Positions 34,586-44,064 of a stretch of 61,522 nt of DNA are shown piece by piece. Numbering within the stretch: the first letter of the stretch is position 1; every line of letters begins with the position of its first letter. The stretch is from contig JAVBNO010000046.1 in NCBI GenBank assembly GCA_031551485.1, positions 1-61,522 of the forward strand, in the 5' to 3' direction. The position numbers and the translations under genes are program-made. The stretch is from JAVBNO01 sp031551485. Lineage in GTDB: Bacteria; Bacillota; Clostridia; Oscillospirales; Ruminococcaceae. The notes below the pieces were generated by a model, which saw only the letters and a program-made list of their open reading frames with translations, was not told the origin of the DNA and made no database searches.

Positions 34586-34590
34586 CGAAA

Positions 34591-34624
34591 GCCACCCGCT
34601 TGTAAGCGGGTGGCTTGTGATTTT
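34591..34624. terminator. Terminator between array 2 and rpe
   Basis: Stem GCCACCCGCTT / AAGCGGGTGGC with a short loop, followed by a T-rich stretch. It separates the convergent array/phoR and rpe transcripts. Confidence 0.85.
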
Positions 34625-34643
34625 ATATGTACTAATTATGATA

Positions 34644-35279
34644 TCAAAAACGTGAGTACCAATCCCGAATGGTTTGGGCGGGATCAGAAGCGGTAAAGAT
34701 TGCCCGGCCCAAAACGAGGGCGTCGGCGCCCGCCTGCAAAACTTGGGTGACGTTATGCTGGGTGATGCTGCCGTCTACCCAAACGGAAAGGGAAGGCGCC
34801 AGCGCCTTAAGCTCAGTGATTTTGGCAAGGCAGAAGGGGAGGAAAGCCTGGCCCTGGCCGTCCGGTTCGCAGGTCATGACGAGGACAAAATCGATGGACG
34901 GCAGGTAACCGGTAAGGGCGGTTACCGGGGTGCGGGGATTGAGGGCGAAGCCAACGGACATGCCGTGGGATTTGACCGTGTTTATAAAAAGAGAGGGGTA
35001 GGGCGCCGCCTCGATTTGGGTGCAAAGAGCCGAGACGCCACAGGCAGCCATGGGGGCAATGTAGGAAAGGGGGTCGGTGACCATGAGGTGGGCATCCAGC
35101 GTCTTTTTGGGGAACGCTTCGTGAATCTGGCGGATCATCTTAAGGCCAAAGGTAATGTTGGGCACAAAATTACCGTCCTCCACATCCAAATGGATGAAGG
35201 GGTGGTCGCCCAACCGGCGGATTTCTTCCTCAATGCACAACTGGTTGGCCGAGGCAACGGAAGGATGAATTTCAAACAT
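34644..35279 (-). CDS. rpe: Ribulose-phosphate 3-epimerase family protein
   Basis: Product of 211 residues, the usual Rpe length. Motifs HLDVEDGNFVPNITFG (metal-binding His/Asp), DAHLMVTDP, and VWVDGSITQHNV with the final GADALVLGRAIF phosphate site. It interconverts ribulose 5-phosphate and xylulose 5-phosphate, or a related hexulose phosphate such as allulose 6-phosphate. Since ascorbate breakdown yields D-xylulose 5-phosphate, it could link that pathway to the pentose phosphate route. Divergent features (LDVEDG where LDVMDG is usual) make the exact substrate uncertain. It has its own promoter at 35315-35343. Confidence 0.85.
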   Translation of the reverse strand: MFEIHPSVASANQLCIEEEIRRLGDHPFIHLDVEDGNFVPNITFGLKMIRQIHEAFPKKTLDAHLMVTDPLSYIAPMAACGVSALCTQIEAAPYPSLFINTVKSHGMSVGFALNPRTPVTALTGYLPSIDFVLVMTCEPDGQGQAFLPFCLAKITELKALAPSLSVWVDGSITQHNVTQVLQAGADALVLGRAIFTASDPAQTIRDWYSRF

Positions 35280-35314
35280 GGCAGCACCCCGCTTTCAGTG
35301 ATTGATTCAAGGCC

Positions 35315-35343
35315 ATTATAATGCATGGAGGAGCAAATGGCAA
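35315..35343 (-). promoter_or_regulatory. Promoter of the rpe-like gene
   Basis: Minus strand TTGCCA (35338-35343), 17-bp spacer, TATAAT (35315-35320), 36 bp upstream of the start. It lies downstream of the argF terminator, so rpe is an independent unit. Confidence 0.7.
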
Positions 35344-35369
35344 GGAAGAGAGGGGGGATATTACCCATG

Positions 35370-35399
35370 CAAAACACCGCCGTCTTTGACGGCGGTGGC
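35370..35399 (-). terminator. Terminator of the arg operon
   Basis: Ten-bp stem CACCGCCGTC / GACGGCGGTG with loop TTT; on the minus strand it ends in GTTTTG. It follows argF. Confidence 0.85.
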
Positions 35400-35409
35400 T
35401 GTAATCGGT

Positions 35410-36318
35410 TTATTTTTTACCCAGCAATTTGACCAGCACGGCCTTTTGGGCGTGCAGCCGGTTTTCGGCTTCGTCCAGAATTTCCCCAATATGAGATTCA
35501 AAGGCGTCGGCGGTGATTTCCTCCCCTTTGTGCGCGGGAAGGCAATGCTGTACCATGGCGTCGGGGGCGGCCAGGCTGAGCAGATGGGCGTTGACCTGAA
35601 AGTTGGCGAAGGCGGCTTGGCGATCGGCGGCCTCCTGCTCCTGGCCCATGGAGGACCAGACATCGGTGATGACGACATCGGCGTCTTTGGCAGCGGCAAG
35701 GGGGTCGGTGGTGAGGGTAAAGGCGTCATAACCTTTGGCGAAGCTTAAGACGTCCTCGTGGGGGCGGTAGCCGGAGGGGGTGGCCACACTGACCGACATG
35801 CCGGTTTTAAGACCGCCGACAATGAGGGAATTGGCCATATTGAAGCCGTCGCCAATGAAACAAAGCTTGAGGCCGTTAAGGCGGCCCTTGTGTTCCCGAA
35901 TGGTCATCAGGTCCGCCAAAATCTGGCAGGGATGATATTGGTCGGTAAGGCCGTTGATGACGGGAATGCTGCCATAGCGGGCCAGATCCTCCACATCCTT
36001 TTGGGCAAAGGTGCGGATCATAATGCCGTCCAGATAACGGGAGAGGACGCGGGCAGTGTCTTCAATCGATTCGCCCCGGCCCATTTGCAGGTCGTTGGCG
36101 GAGAGGAAAAGGGGGTAGCCGCCCAGCTGAACCATGCCAACCTCGAAAGAAACACGGGTGCGGGTGGAGGATTTTTGGAAAATGAGGCCGAGGGTTTTGC
36201 CGGCGAGGTGAGGGTGCTTGATGCCGTTTTTTTGCTCGTATTTGAGCTGGTCGGCCAGGTCGAGAATTTCAATGATTTCGTCGCCCGACCAATCAAGCAA
36301 TTTCAGCAGATGCTTCAT
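35410..36318 (-). CDS. argF: Ornithine carbamoyltransferase
   Basis: Product of 302 residues. It condenses ornithine and carbamoyl phosphate to citrulline. Carbamoyl-phosphate site KSSTRTRVSFE, ornithine-side motif HCLPAHKGEEI, and the FLSANDLQMGRGES and GLTDQYHPCQILADL segments are present. Last gene of the arginine operon, preceding a terminator. carAB is not in this window. Confidence 0.95.
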   Translation of the reverse strand: MKHLLKLLDWSGDEIIEILDLADQLKYEQKNGIKHPHLAGKTLGLIFQKSSTRTRVSFEVGMVQLGGYPLFLSANDLQMGRGESIEDTARVLSRYLDGIMIRTFAQKDVEDLARYGSIPVINGLTDQYHPCQILADLMTIREHKGRLNGLKLCFIGDGFNMANSLIVGGLKTGMSVSVATPSGYRPHEDVLSFAKGYDAFTLTTDPLAAAKDADVVITDVWSSMGQEQEAADRQAAFANFQVNAHLLSLAAPDAMVQHCLPAHKGEEITADAFESHIGEILDEAENRLHAQKAVLVKLLGKK

Positions 36319-36384
36319 GAGGAGCCTCCTTTATATCGTTGCTGGTGCTTCGATGTTCATTGTGGGGGTGGGGAAACGGGGTAT

Positions 36385-37569
36385 CTATCCTTTCAGCTTT
36401 TGCAAAGCGGCAGCGAAGCGGGCAAGGCCGGTGTCAATTTCATCCCGGGTAATGGTAAGGGGAGGAAGAAAACGGGCCTTTTCTTTGGCGGACAAAATGA
36501 GGACGCCTTCGCCGAGGCAGGCATAGAGCAGTTCGCGTATTTCAGTGCCGGGTGCCAGGGTGGCGCCCAGCATCAGGCCGAGGCCGCTGGTGGCGATAAC
36601 ACCGTCTATTTGGGCCAGCTTTTGTTGCATGTAGGCACCCTTGGCAGTGACATCGGCCAAGAAAGCGTCGTCGAGGCGGGAAAGGATGTAGTTGCCGCCG
36701 GCGCAGATTGCGGGGTTGCCGCCAAAGGTGGTGGCGTGGTCGCCGACGCCTAAAGTATGCTTTGTCTTTTCGCCAAACAGAATGGCGCCGATGGGAAGCC
36801 CCCCGCCCAGCCCCTTGGCTGTGGTGACAATGTCGGGGGCGAGGTTGTAGTGCTGGTAGCAGAATAATTGGCCGGTGCGGCCGACGCCGGTTTGGACTTC
36901 GTCAATGATAAGGAGAATATCTTTTTCCTGACAGAGGGCGGCCAGGGCTTTGACATAGTGAGTATCCAAAGGGATGACGCCGCCTTCGCCCTGAATGAGT
37001 TCGATCATGATAGCACAGGTTTGGGGTGTGACAGCGGCGTAAAGGGCGTCGATATCGTTGGGGTCCACGAAATGAAAGCCGGGGGTGAAAGGGAAAAAGT
37101 GTTGGTGGAAAGCGGATTGGCCTGTGGCCGAAAGGGTGGTGACGGTGCGGCCATGAAAAGAATTACATAATGTAATGATGTCACTGCGGCCGTCGCCATA
37201 TTTATCACGGGCATATTTGCGGGCGGCTTTGATGGCGCCTTCGTTGGCCTCGGCCCCGGAGTTGGCCAAAAAAACGTTTTGCATGCCGGAGCGGGCGCAA
37301 AGGGTTTGGGCCAGCTGGCCGGCGGGAAGGGTGAAATAATAGTTGGAGGTGTGCTGGAGGCAGTGCAGCTGCTGCGAGACGGCATCCGCCCAGCCGGCGT
37401 CGGCAAAGCCAAGACAATTGACGCCAATGCCGCTGGTGAAGTCGATGTACTCTTTGCCGGCAAGGTCGGCGCAGATGGCGCCATGGCCGGAGACGATGTC
37501 CAGCTCGACCCGGTTGTAGGTATTGGCGACATAGTTTTGATACTGGTTTTTCAGCGCGTTAAAATCCAT
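36385..37569 (-). CDS. argD: Acetylornithine aminotransferase
   Basis: Product of 394 residues, class III aminotransferase. PLP-binding lysine in TTAKGLGGGLPIGA, with NSGAEANEGAIK and FHGRT regions and IDEVQTGVGRTG. It converts N-acetylglutamate semialdehyde to N-acetylornithine. The frame extends to 37632, but the ATG at 37569 has AAAGGTGG ahead and matches the family N-terminus. Confidence 0.94.
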   Translation of the reverse strand: MDFNALKNQYQNYVANTYNRVELDIVSGHGAICADLAGKEYIDFTSGIGVNCLGFADAGWADAVSQQLHCLQHTSNYYFTLPAGQLAQTLCARSGMQNVFLANSGAEANEGAIKAARKYARDKYGDGRSDIITLCNSFHGRTVTTLSATGQSAFHQHFFPFTPGFHFVDPNDIDALYAAVTPQTCAIMIELIQGEGGVIPLDTHYVKALAALCQEKDILLIIDEVQTGVGRTGQLFCYQHYNLAPDIVTTAKGLGGGLPIGAILFGEKTKHTLGVGDHATTFGGNPAICAGGNYILSRLDDAFLADVTAKGAYMQQKLAQIDGVIATSGLGLMLGATLAPGTEIRELLYACLGEGVLILSAKEKARFLPPLTITRDEIDTGLARFAAALQKLKG

Positions 37570-37612
37570 GGGAAAGCCACCTTTGCAAATAAAATGGACG
37601 CCAAAAATTTGC

Positions 37613-38470
37613 TTATTGAAACATGGTGCCAATGCCTTCGTCGGTCATCATCTCAATGAGGATGGAGTGGGGGATGCGGCCGTCGATGATGAAAGCGCGG
37701 TTGACGCCCCGGCGGACCGCCTCGACACAGCAGTCGATTTTGGGAATCATGCCGCCGGAGATGATGCCTTCCCGCTGGAGGGCGGGGACCTCGCTTAATT
37801 TGACGACGGGGATGAGGGTGGATTCATCGGTTTTGTCCCGCAGCAGGCCGCGGATGTCGGTGAGGGAGATGAGATTTTCGGCACCCAGTTCGGCGGCGAT
37901 GCGGGCGGCGGCGGTATCGGCATTGATGTTATAGACCTGGCCGGAGGGGTCGCATCCCACAGTGGCGACAACGGGGATATAGCCTTTGTCGAGGGCGTCG
38001 GTGATGGGGGTGATATCGACAGCGGTAATTTCGCCCACATAGCCCAGGTCGACGTCGCCCGCCAGCTTTTTAACCGCCAGCATGCCGCCGTCAATGCCGC
38101 ACAGGCCCAAAGCCCGGCCGCCGTGAAGCCCCAGCAAACTGACAAGGTCCTTGTTTGTCTTGCCCGCCAGCACCATTTGGACAACGGCGGCGGTGTCGGC
38201 GTCGGTGTAACGCAGACCGCCAATGAAGGTGGAGGTTTTGCCCATCTGTTCCAGGGTGGCGGTAATTTCAGGGCCGCCGCCATGGACGAGAACCACTTGA
38301 ATGCCGACAAGGGAAAGAAGCACAATGTCCCCCATGACGGCGTGCTTGAGAGTTTCATCGGTCATGGCGTTGCCGCCATATTTGACGACGACAATTTTGC
38401 CGGCATATTTTTGAATGTAGGGTAACGCCGCACCCAGCACTTTGGCTTTTTCCTGGTTGGTAATTTCCAT
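37613..38470 (-). CDS. argB: N-acetylglutamate kinase
   Basis: Product of 285 residues, amino-acid kinase fold. VVKYGGNAM at the N-terminus, VHGGGPEI (substrate-binding) and NINADTAAARIA near the ATP site. It phosphorylates N-acetylglutamate; in operons containing argJ it is commonly the arginine-inhibited step. GAGGAGGG RBS 8 nt ahead of the ATG. Confidence 0.95.
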   Translation of the reverse strand: MEITNQEKAKVLGAALPYIQKYAGKIVVVKYGGNAMTDETLKHAVMGDIVLLSLVGIQVVLVHGGGPEITATLEQMGKTSTFIGGLRYTDADTAAVVQMVLAGKTNKDLVSLLGLHGGRALGLCGIDGGMLAVKKLAGDVDLGYVGEITAVDITPITDALDKGYIPVVATVGCDPSGQVYNINADTAAARIAAELGAENLISLTDIRGLLRDKTDESTLIPVVKLSEVPALQREGIISGGMIPKIDCCVEAVRRGVNRAFIIDGRIPHSILIEMMTDEGIGTMFQ

Positions 38471-38541
38471 GTCGAAACCCTCCTCAAGGGTAAAAAATAA
38501 TATGCCAATTAATATACAAAAAGAATAATGTCTAAAATTTA

Positions 38542-39762
38542 TTACGTACGGTAGTCTCCGTTGATTTTGACATAATCGTAGGTAAGGTCGCAGCCATAGG
38601 CGGTGGCGGCGGCGGCGCCGTCTTCCAGGGTGACCAGGATGGTGATTTCATTTTCGGAGAGGATGGCTTTGGCTGCGGCTTCGTCGAAGGGAAGACCCGC
38701 GCCCTTTTGGCAAACATCGATGGTGCCGGCAGAGGAGGAGAAAGCGACGGCGACTTTGTCAATGCTGACTGTGGCGTCGGCGTAACCGATGGCACACAGC
38801 ACCCGGCCCCAGTTGGCGTCGGCCCCAAAGAGGGCAGCCTTGGTCAGGTTAGAGCAGACAATCGATTTGGCAATGCTGCGGGCCGAAGGCAGGTCGGCGG
38901 CGCCGGTGACATTGACGACAAGCAGCTTGGTGGCGCCTTCGCCGTCGGCGGCAATCAGTTTGGCCATTTGGGCGTTAACAGCGGTGAGGGCATTGAGGAA
39001 AAGGTGGAAGTCGGGCCCGTCGGCGTCGATAAGAGGGTTGCCCGCCAAACCGTTGGCCATAGCGGAAACCATGTCATTTGTGGAAGTGTCACCGTCGACG
39101 CTGACCATATTGTAGGTGTCCTGCACCGAAAGCGTAAGGGCTTTTTGCAGCATGGCGGGGGTGATGGCGACATCGGAAGTGACAAAGCCCAGCATGGTGG
39201 CCATGTTGGGATGAATCATGCCCGAGCCTTTGGCGATGGCGCCAATGCGGCAGGGCTTGCCGCCCAGCTCGAATTCCACGGCCACCTCTTTGGGCTTTAG
39301 GTCGGTGGTCATAATACCCTCGACAGCGTCGGCGCTGCCTAAAGGGGAAAGGGCGGCCACCAAGGGCCCGATGCCGGCTTCGATGGGGGCGATGGGAAGG
39401 GGCTGGCCGATGACACCGGTGGAGGCGACAATGACGTCGGTGGGGTTTATATGAAGGGCATTGGCCAAAAGAGCGCACATCCGGTTGGCAATGTCGATGC
39501 CGTCGGCATTGCAGGTGTTGGCATTGCCGCTGTTGCAAATGACCGCGCAGGCGTGGCCGTCAGCCAAATTGGCTTTGGTGGCGGTGAGAGGTGCCCCCTT
39601 CACTTTATTTTGGGTGTAGACGGCGGCGGCGGCCGCCTTCACTTGGGAGACAATGAGGGCGAGGTCTTTTTTGGTGCGGTTTTTGCGGATGCCACAATGG
39701 ACGGCAGACGCGGTGTAGCCTTTTGGAGCCGTTACGCCTCCGGAAATAGTAATAATACTCAT
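38542..39762 (-). CDS. argJ: Glutamate N-acetyltransferase / ornithine acetyltransferase
   Basis: Product of 406 residues. ArgJ is made as a precursor and cleaves itself before the nucleophilic Thr in KGSGMIHPNMATMLGF. It recycles acetyl groups from N-acetylornithine to glutamate, explaining the lack of argA/argE in the operon. The GSANTCN-like stretch NSGNANTCN is conserved. The start at 39762 is the second ATG-like codon in the frame, with GGTGG ahead. Confidence 0.95.
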   Translation of the reverse strand: MSIITISGGVTAPKGYTASAVHCGIRKNRTKKDLALIVSQVKAAAAAVYTQNKVKGAPLTATKANLADGHACAVICNSGNANTCNADGIDIANRMCALLANALHINPTDVIVASTGVIGQPLPIAPIEAGIGPLVAALSPLGSADAVEGIMTTDLKPKEVAVEFELGGKPCRIGAIAKGSGMIHPNMATMLGFVTSDVAITPAMLQKALTLSVQDTYNMVSVDGDTSTNDMVSAMANGLAGNPLIDADGPDFHLFLNALTAVNAQMAKLIAADGEGATKLLVVNVTGAADLPSARSIAKSIVCSNLTKAALFGADANWGRVLCAIGYADATVSIDKVAVAFSSSAGTIDVCQKGAGLPFDEAAAKAILSENEITILVTLEDGAAAATAYGCDLTYDYVKINGDYRT

Positions 39763-39819
39763 TAATAATACCACCAGTATAATAAGTTTGAGAAGCGAGT
39801 GCCGGCCCCAGGGGCCATT

Positions 39820-40854
39820 TCAGAAAGAAGGGGAGACAAGGGGGAGACCTGTGATTTCGGGAAGAGAAAGGGCGATGTTCATGTTTTGGATGGCCTGGCC
39901 GGCCGCGCCCTTGATCATGTTATCGATGGCCGAAACAATGATAAGACGGCGGGTGTGCTCATCCTTGTGGAGGGAAATGTGACAGCAGTTGGAGTATTTG
40001 ACGTCGCGCAGGTTGGCAACTGCCCCAAGGGGCAGCACCTGGACAAAGGGTTCGTCTTTGTAGCGGTCGATGTAAAGGGCATGCATTTGGGAGAGGGGAG
40101 GGTCGGATTTTAAGTCGGCGTAAATGGTGGCAAGAATGCCCCGGTTGACGGGCAACAGGTGGGGGACAAAGGTGAGAGAGACGGAAGTGCCCGCCACTTT
40201 GGAAAGGGTTTGCTCCATTTCGGGGGTATGGCGGTGGTCGGCAATTTTATAGGGGGCAAACGCCTCGTTGCAGTCGGGGAAGTGGGTGTTTTGGGAAAGG
40301 CCCCGGCCCGCGCCGGTGACGCCGGACTTGGCGTCCACAATAAGGGAGGTGGGGTTGACAAGGTCAGCCTCCAGCGCGGGAGCAAGCCCCAGAGCAGTGG
40401 CAGTGGGGTAGCAGCCCGGATTGCCAACAATAAAAGAAGTGCCGATATCCTCGCGGAACAGTTCACACAAGCCATAGACGCTCAAAGCGTGCAGCGCGGG
40501 GTCCTGATAGCTTTCGCCATACCACCGGGCGTAAACGTCGGCATCGTCAAGGCGAAAGTCGGCGCCCAGGTCGATGAAAAGTTTTTGTTCGCTTAGGCAG
40601 CGGCGGGCCAAAGGTTCCGAAAGGCCGTGGGGCAACGCGGCAAAAATGACCTGGCACTGGTTGATCACTTCATCCTGAGACAAAAGGGGAAGACTGCAAG
40701 CACCGGTAAAGGCGGGGTAGACATCGGCAATGACTTGGCCTTCAAAGCTGACCGAGGAAAGGGCGGCGACCTCCACGTGGGGATGAGCAAGGAGGAGGCG
40801 CAACAGTTCGGCGCCGGCATAACCAGTGGCGCCAATGATACCCGCTTTAAACAT
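39820..40854 (-). CDS. argC: N-acetyl-gamma-glutamyl-phosphate reductase
   Basis: Product of 344 residues. NAD(P)-binding GATGYAGAELLRLL at the N-terminus and the catalytic cysteine in VGNPGCYPTA; the C-terminal active-site region is HRHTPEMEQ. It reduces N-acetylglutamyl phosphate to the semialdehyde. The frame opens at 40893, overlapping argH, but AAGGATG before the ATG at 40854 marks the start. Confidence 0.94.
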   Translation of the reverse strand: MFKAGIIGATGYAGAELLRLLLAHPHVEVAALSSVSFEGQVIADVYPAFTGACSLPLLSQDEVINQCQVIFAALPHGLSEPLARRCLSEQKLFIDLGADFRLDDADVYARWYGESYQDPALHALSVYGLCELFREDIGTSFIVGNPGCYPTATALGLAPALEADLVNPTSLIVDAKSGVTGAGRGLSQNTHFPDCNEAFAPYKIADHRHTPEMEQTLSKVAGTSVSLTFVPHLLPVNRGILATIYADLKSDPPLSQMHALYIDRYKDEPFVQVLPLGAVANLRDVKYSNCCHISLHKDEHTRRLIIVSAIDNMIKGAAGQAIQNMNIALSLPEITGLPLVSPSF

Positions 40855-40882
40855 AAGAGCACATCCTTTACGATAATCCTTA

Positions 40883-42271
40883 CTATGATTCATGGGTGTA
40901 TTGAGTCAGAATCGATTGAACGAGCTGGATTTGCTGTTGGACGCTTTGGGGGGCGGGGCCGCCGTAGGAAGTGCGCCCGGCGACGCAACGGTCCAGAGAG
41001 ATGGCCGTGTAAATATCGTCGGTGAAAAGAGGGGAAAAGCGTTGGTAACCGGCCAAGGGGAGGCTTTCCAGCGTTTGTCCGGTGCCGATACAATGGGCGA
41101 CCAGCTGGCCGGTGATTTTATAAGCGTCCCGGAAGGGGAGGCCTTTGGCCGTAAGGTAGTCGGCGCAGTCGGTGGCGTTGATGAAGCCGGCGGACGCAGC
41201 GGCACGCATGTTTTCGACGTTGACGCACATGGTTTGCAGCATGGGCGTAAAATTCCCAAGGCAAAGGGCGACGGTATCCACCGCGTCGAAAATGGCCTCC
41301 TTGTCTTCCTGCATGTCTTTGTTGTAGGCAAGAGGCAGCCCCTTCATGATGGTGAGCAGGGTGAAGAGGTCGCCATAGACCCGGCCGGTTTTGCCGCGAA
41401 TGAGTTCGGCGACGTCGGGGTTTTTCTTTTGGGGCATGATAGAGGAGCCGGTGGAAAAAGCGTCGCTTAGCTCAATGAATTTGCATTCCCAGCTGCACCA
41501 AAAAATGATCTCCTCGCAAAAGCGGGAAAGGTGGGTCATCACCAGGGAGAGGGCAGCAGCCAGTTCAACGCAAAAATCCCGGTCGGCCACAGCATCCAAC
41601 GAGTTGGCGGCAGGGGCCGCAAAGCCCAGCAGGGCGGCGGTGCGGTGGCGGTCAATGGGGTAGGTGGTGCCGGCCAGCGCCCCGGCCCCAAGGGGGCATT
41701 CGTTCATATTATCAAGGGCGTTGCAAAGGCGTTTTTGGTCCCGCAAAAACATTTGGGCATAGGCCATTAAATGGTGGCCAAACGTAATGGGCTGGGCCCG
41801 TTGAAGGTGGGTGTAGCCGGGCATGACGGTGGCGGCGTGGGCGCCGGCCTGGGTGCAAAGGGCATCCAGCAACTTTACCAGCAGCGCGCAGATACCCTTG
41901 ACCTCCTGCTTTAAATGAAGCCGCAGGTCGAGGGCGACCTGGTCGTTGCGGGAGCGGGCAGTGTGCAGGCGTTTGCCCGCGTCGCCCAGCCGGGCGGTGA
42001 GGGTGGCCTCCACAAAGCTGTGGATATCTTCGCAGGAGGAATCGATGGCCAGCTGGCCGCCGGCCAGCTGGGCGAGCAAAGTCTCCAGCTCAGCCACCAG
42101 CTTTTCGGCATCCGCCGGGGGAATGATGCCTGTTTCGCCCAACATGCGGGCATGGGCGACAGAGCCTGCAATATCTTGGGCGGCCATGCGGCGGTCCACC
42201 CGGATGGAGGCGTTAAAGTCCTGCGCTTGGGCATTTAGTTCACTTTGGAACCGGCCATCCCATAATTTCAT
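40883..42271 (-). CDS. argH: Argininosuccinate lyase
   Basis: Product of 462 residues, fumarase/aspartase superfamily, with the signature GSSIMPQKKNP and TARSRNDQVALDLRL. It releases fumarate and arginine from argininosuccinate. AAAGGAG precedes the ATG at 42271; the longer frame to 42310 is unlikely. Confidence 0.95.
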   Translation of the reverse strand: MKLWDGRFQSELNAQAQDFNASIRVDRRMAAQDIAGSVAHARMLGETGIIPPADAEKLVAELETLLAQLAGGQLAIDSSCEDIHSFVEATLTARLGDAGKRLHTARSRNDQVALDLRLHLKQEVKGICALLVKLLDALCTQAGAHAATVMPGYTHLQRAQPITFGHHLMAYAQMFLRDQKRLCNALDNMNECPLGAGALAGTTYPIDRHRTAALLGFAAPAANSLDAVADRDFCVELAAALSLVMTHLSRFCEEIIFWCSWECKFIELSDAFSTGSSIMPQKKNPDVAELIRGKTGRVYGDLFTLLTIMKGLPLAYNKDMQEDKEAIFDAVDTVALCLGNFTPMLQTMCVNVENMRAAASAGFINATDCADYLTAKGLPFRDAYKITGQLVAHCIGTGQTLESLPLAGYQRFSPLFTDDIYTAISLDRCVAGRTSYGGPAPQSVQQQIQLVQSILTQYTHES

Positions 42272-42323
42272 CGGTTTGTCTCCTTTGTACTGGGGTTCGT
42301 TGCCAAGCATAGCAAGCAGCGCC

Positions 42324-43538
42324 TTATTGCCCCTGTTTTTGTTCCATCATCGCCCGCACTTTGACAGGCAGGCCAAACAGATTGATGAAGCCCTCGCTGT
42401 CTTTTTGGTTGTAGCTTTCGTCTTTGCCAAAGGTGGCAATGGCTTCGGAATAAAGGGAGTAGGGGCTGGTGACACCGGCGCTTTGCAGGTTGCCTTTGTA
42501 AAGTTTAACTTTTACGTCGCCGGTGACTGTTTGCTGGGTGGTATCGACAAAGGCGGACAAAGCTTCGCGCAGGGGGGTGTACCACTGGCCGTTGTAGACA
42601 AGCTCGGCAAAGCGGATGGCCAACTGGGTTTTCATATGCTGGGTATCTTTATCCAGACAAATGGACTCAAGCAGTTCGTGGGCGTAATAGAGGATAGAGC
42701 CGCCGGGGGTTTCATAGACGCCCCGGCATTTGATGCCCACCAGGCGGTTTTCCACCATGTCGACAATGCCGACGCCGTTTTGTCCGCCGATCGTATTCAG
42801 CTGCTTAATAAGCGCTACACCGTTCATTTTTTGACCATCCAGGGCGACGGGAATGCCCTTTTCAAAAGTGATGGTGACATAGGCGGGTTTGTCGGGGGCT
42901 TTTTCCGGGGAAACACCCAGCTCGAGAATTTTATCGTAATCGGGTTCGTTGGAGGGATCCTCCAAATCCAAACCCTCGTGGGAAAGATGCCAGAGATTTT
43001 TATCTTTGGAGTAGCTGGTTTCTTTGGTGACGGGAAGGGGGATGTCGTGGGCAGCGGCATATTCCAGCTCATCCTCGCGGCCTTTGAGCTCCCAAACGCG
43101 CCAAGGGGCGATGATGCCCATATGGGGGGCAAAAGCTTTAATGGTGAGCTCGAAACGAACCTGGTCGTTGCCTTTGCCGGTGCAGCCGTGGGCAATGGCG
43201 TCGGCGCCTTCTTTTTGGGCAATTTCGACAATGCGTTTGGCGATGACCGGCCGGGCAAACGAGGTGCCCAAAAGATATTTGCCTTCGTAGACAGCCCCCG
43301 CTTTCAGGGTGGGGAAGATAAAGTCCTCGGTAAACTCTTTTTGCAGGTCCTCGATATATAATTTGGAGGCGCCGGTTTTCAGGGCTTTGGCCTCCAGGCC
43401 GTCCAGCTCGGCGCCCTGGCCGACATCGGCCGCCACGGCGATCACTTCGCAGCCATAGTTTTCTTTCAGCCAGGGGATGATGACGGAAGTATCGAGTCCG
43501 CCGGAATAAGCAAGAACAACTTTTTTAAATTGAGCCAT
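42324..43538 (-). CDS. argG: Argininosuccinate synthase
   Basis: Product of 404 residues. ATP P-loop LAYSGGLDTSVII at the N-terminus and the GCTGKGNDQVRFE segment. It joins citrulline and aspartate using ATP. First gene of the argGHCJBDF operon, transcribed from the promoter at 43597-43624 under a probable ArgR site. Confidence 0.96.
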   Translation of the reverse strand: MAQFKKVVLAYSGGLDTSVIIPWLKENYGCEVIAVAADVGQGAELDGLEAKALKTGASKLYIEDLQKEFTEDFIFPTLKAGAVYEGKYLLGTSFARPVIAKRIVEIAQKEGADAIAHGCTGKGNDQVRFELTIKAFAPHMGIIAPWRVWELKGREDELEYAAAHDIPLPVTKETSYSKDKNLWHLSHEGLDLEDPSNEPDYDKILELGVSPEKAPDKPAYVTITFEKGIPVALDGQKMNGVALIKQLNTIGGQNGVGIVDMVENRLVGIKCRGVYETPGGSILYYAHELLESICLDKDTQHMKTQLAIRFAELVYNGQWYTPLREALSAFVDTTQQTVTGDVKVKLYKGNLQSAGVTSPYSLYSEAIATFGKDESYNQKDSEGFINLFGLPVKVRAMMEQKQGQ

Positions 43539-43596
43539 GTGACATTCTCCTTTGCCAAGGTGGCATTTATAGATTGCAGGGGGTTTATGATTTATA

Positions 43597-43624
43597 ATTA
43601 TACATCAATATTCAAAAAAATCAA
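43597..43624 (-). promoter_or_regulatory. Promoter of the arg operon
   Basis: Minus strand TTGATT (43619-43624), 16-bp spacer, TATAAT (43597-43602), 59 bp upstream of argG. Confidence 0.65.
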
Positions 43625-43632
43625 GGATATAT

Positions 43633-43646
43633 TGAATAATTATTCA
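43633..43646. promoter_or_regulatory. ARG box (ArgR/AhrC operator)
   Basis: Perfect palindrome TGAATAATTATTCA, identical to the ARG-box core consensus, immediately upstream of the argG -35 box. A weaker second site may overlap the promoter near 43598-43613. ArgR with arginine would repress the operon. Confidence 0.8.
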
Positions 43647-43812
43647 TTTTAAGAGAATTTTGTGAATGGTGAACAGGGGCAACGGACATTTTTTTGCGCA
43701 GGAAGTCAAAATGACACATTTTTTGGAGGGATCGCGCGTATACTGATATAATGTCGGCGATTTCCCTTTTGTGGTTTATGCGCCGTCAAGCAGAAAGAAA
43801 GGGGGAATCAAG

Positions 43813-43983
43813 GTGCCAGATCATGAATACTTACGCGCAGAATGCATGCAACAGCCGGAGCGGCAGCGCGACGGCGGCGAAGCGGAACAGTACATGCACA
43901 ATTGGTTTTCGGCTCCCGGGGACATTGACGACTTCATCTTTTTTGAAGGCCCGATTTCCCGCATTGCGACCGGAAGCAAATGA
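43813..43983 (+). CDS. Small hypothetical protein
   Basis: Fifty-six codons from GTG 43813 behind AAAGGGGGAA. The peptide is hydrophilic, with the C-terminal stretch DDFIFFEGPISRIATG, and has no recognised motif. A strong bidirectional terminator lies 40 bp downstream and a TATAAT-like sequence at 43747, so it may be a genuine small transcript. Its coding status is uncertain. Confidence 0.4.
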   Translation: MPDHEYLRAECMQQPERQRDGGEAEQYMHNWFSAPGDIDDFIFFEGPISRIATGSK

Positions 43984-44021
43984 AGAAAGCGCGGCAATGC
44001 CGGCGGCTATCATAGAAAGAG

Positions 44022-44056
44022 AAAAGGAGAAACCGAAACGGCTTCTCCTTTGTTTT
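44022..44056. terminator. Bidirectional terminator
   Basis: Stem AAAGGAGAAACCG / CGGCTTCTCCTTT with loop AAA and T-rich flanks both ways, between the small ORF and convergent alr. Confidence 0.88.
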
Positions 44057-44064
44057 GCCCCATA

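Noticed and set aside
41946..43361. 471-codon plus-strand frame opposite argG/argH
   Set aside because: It is antisense to two certain genes and results from GC-biased codon use on the coding strand.
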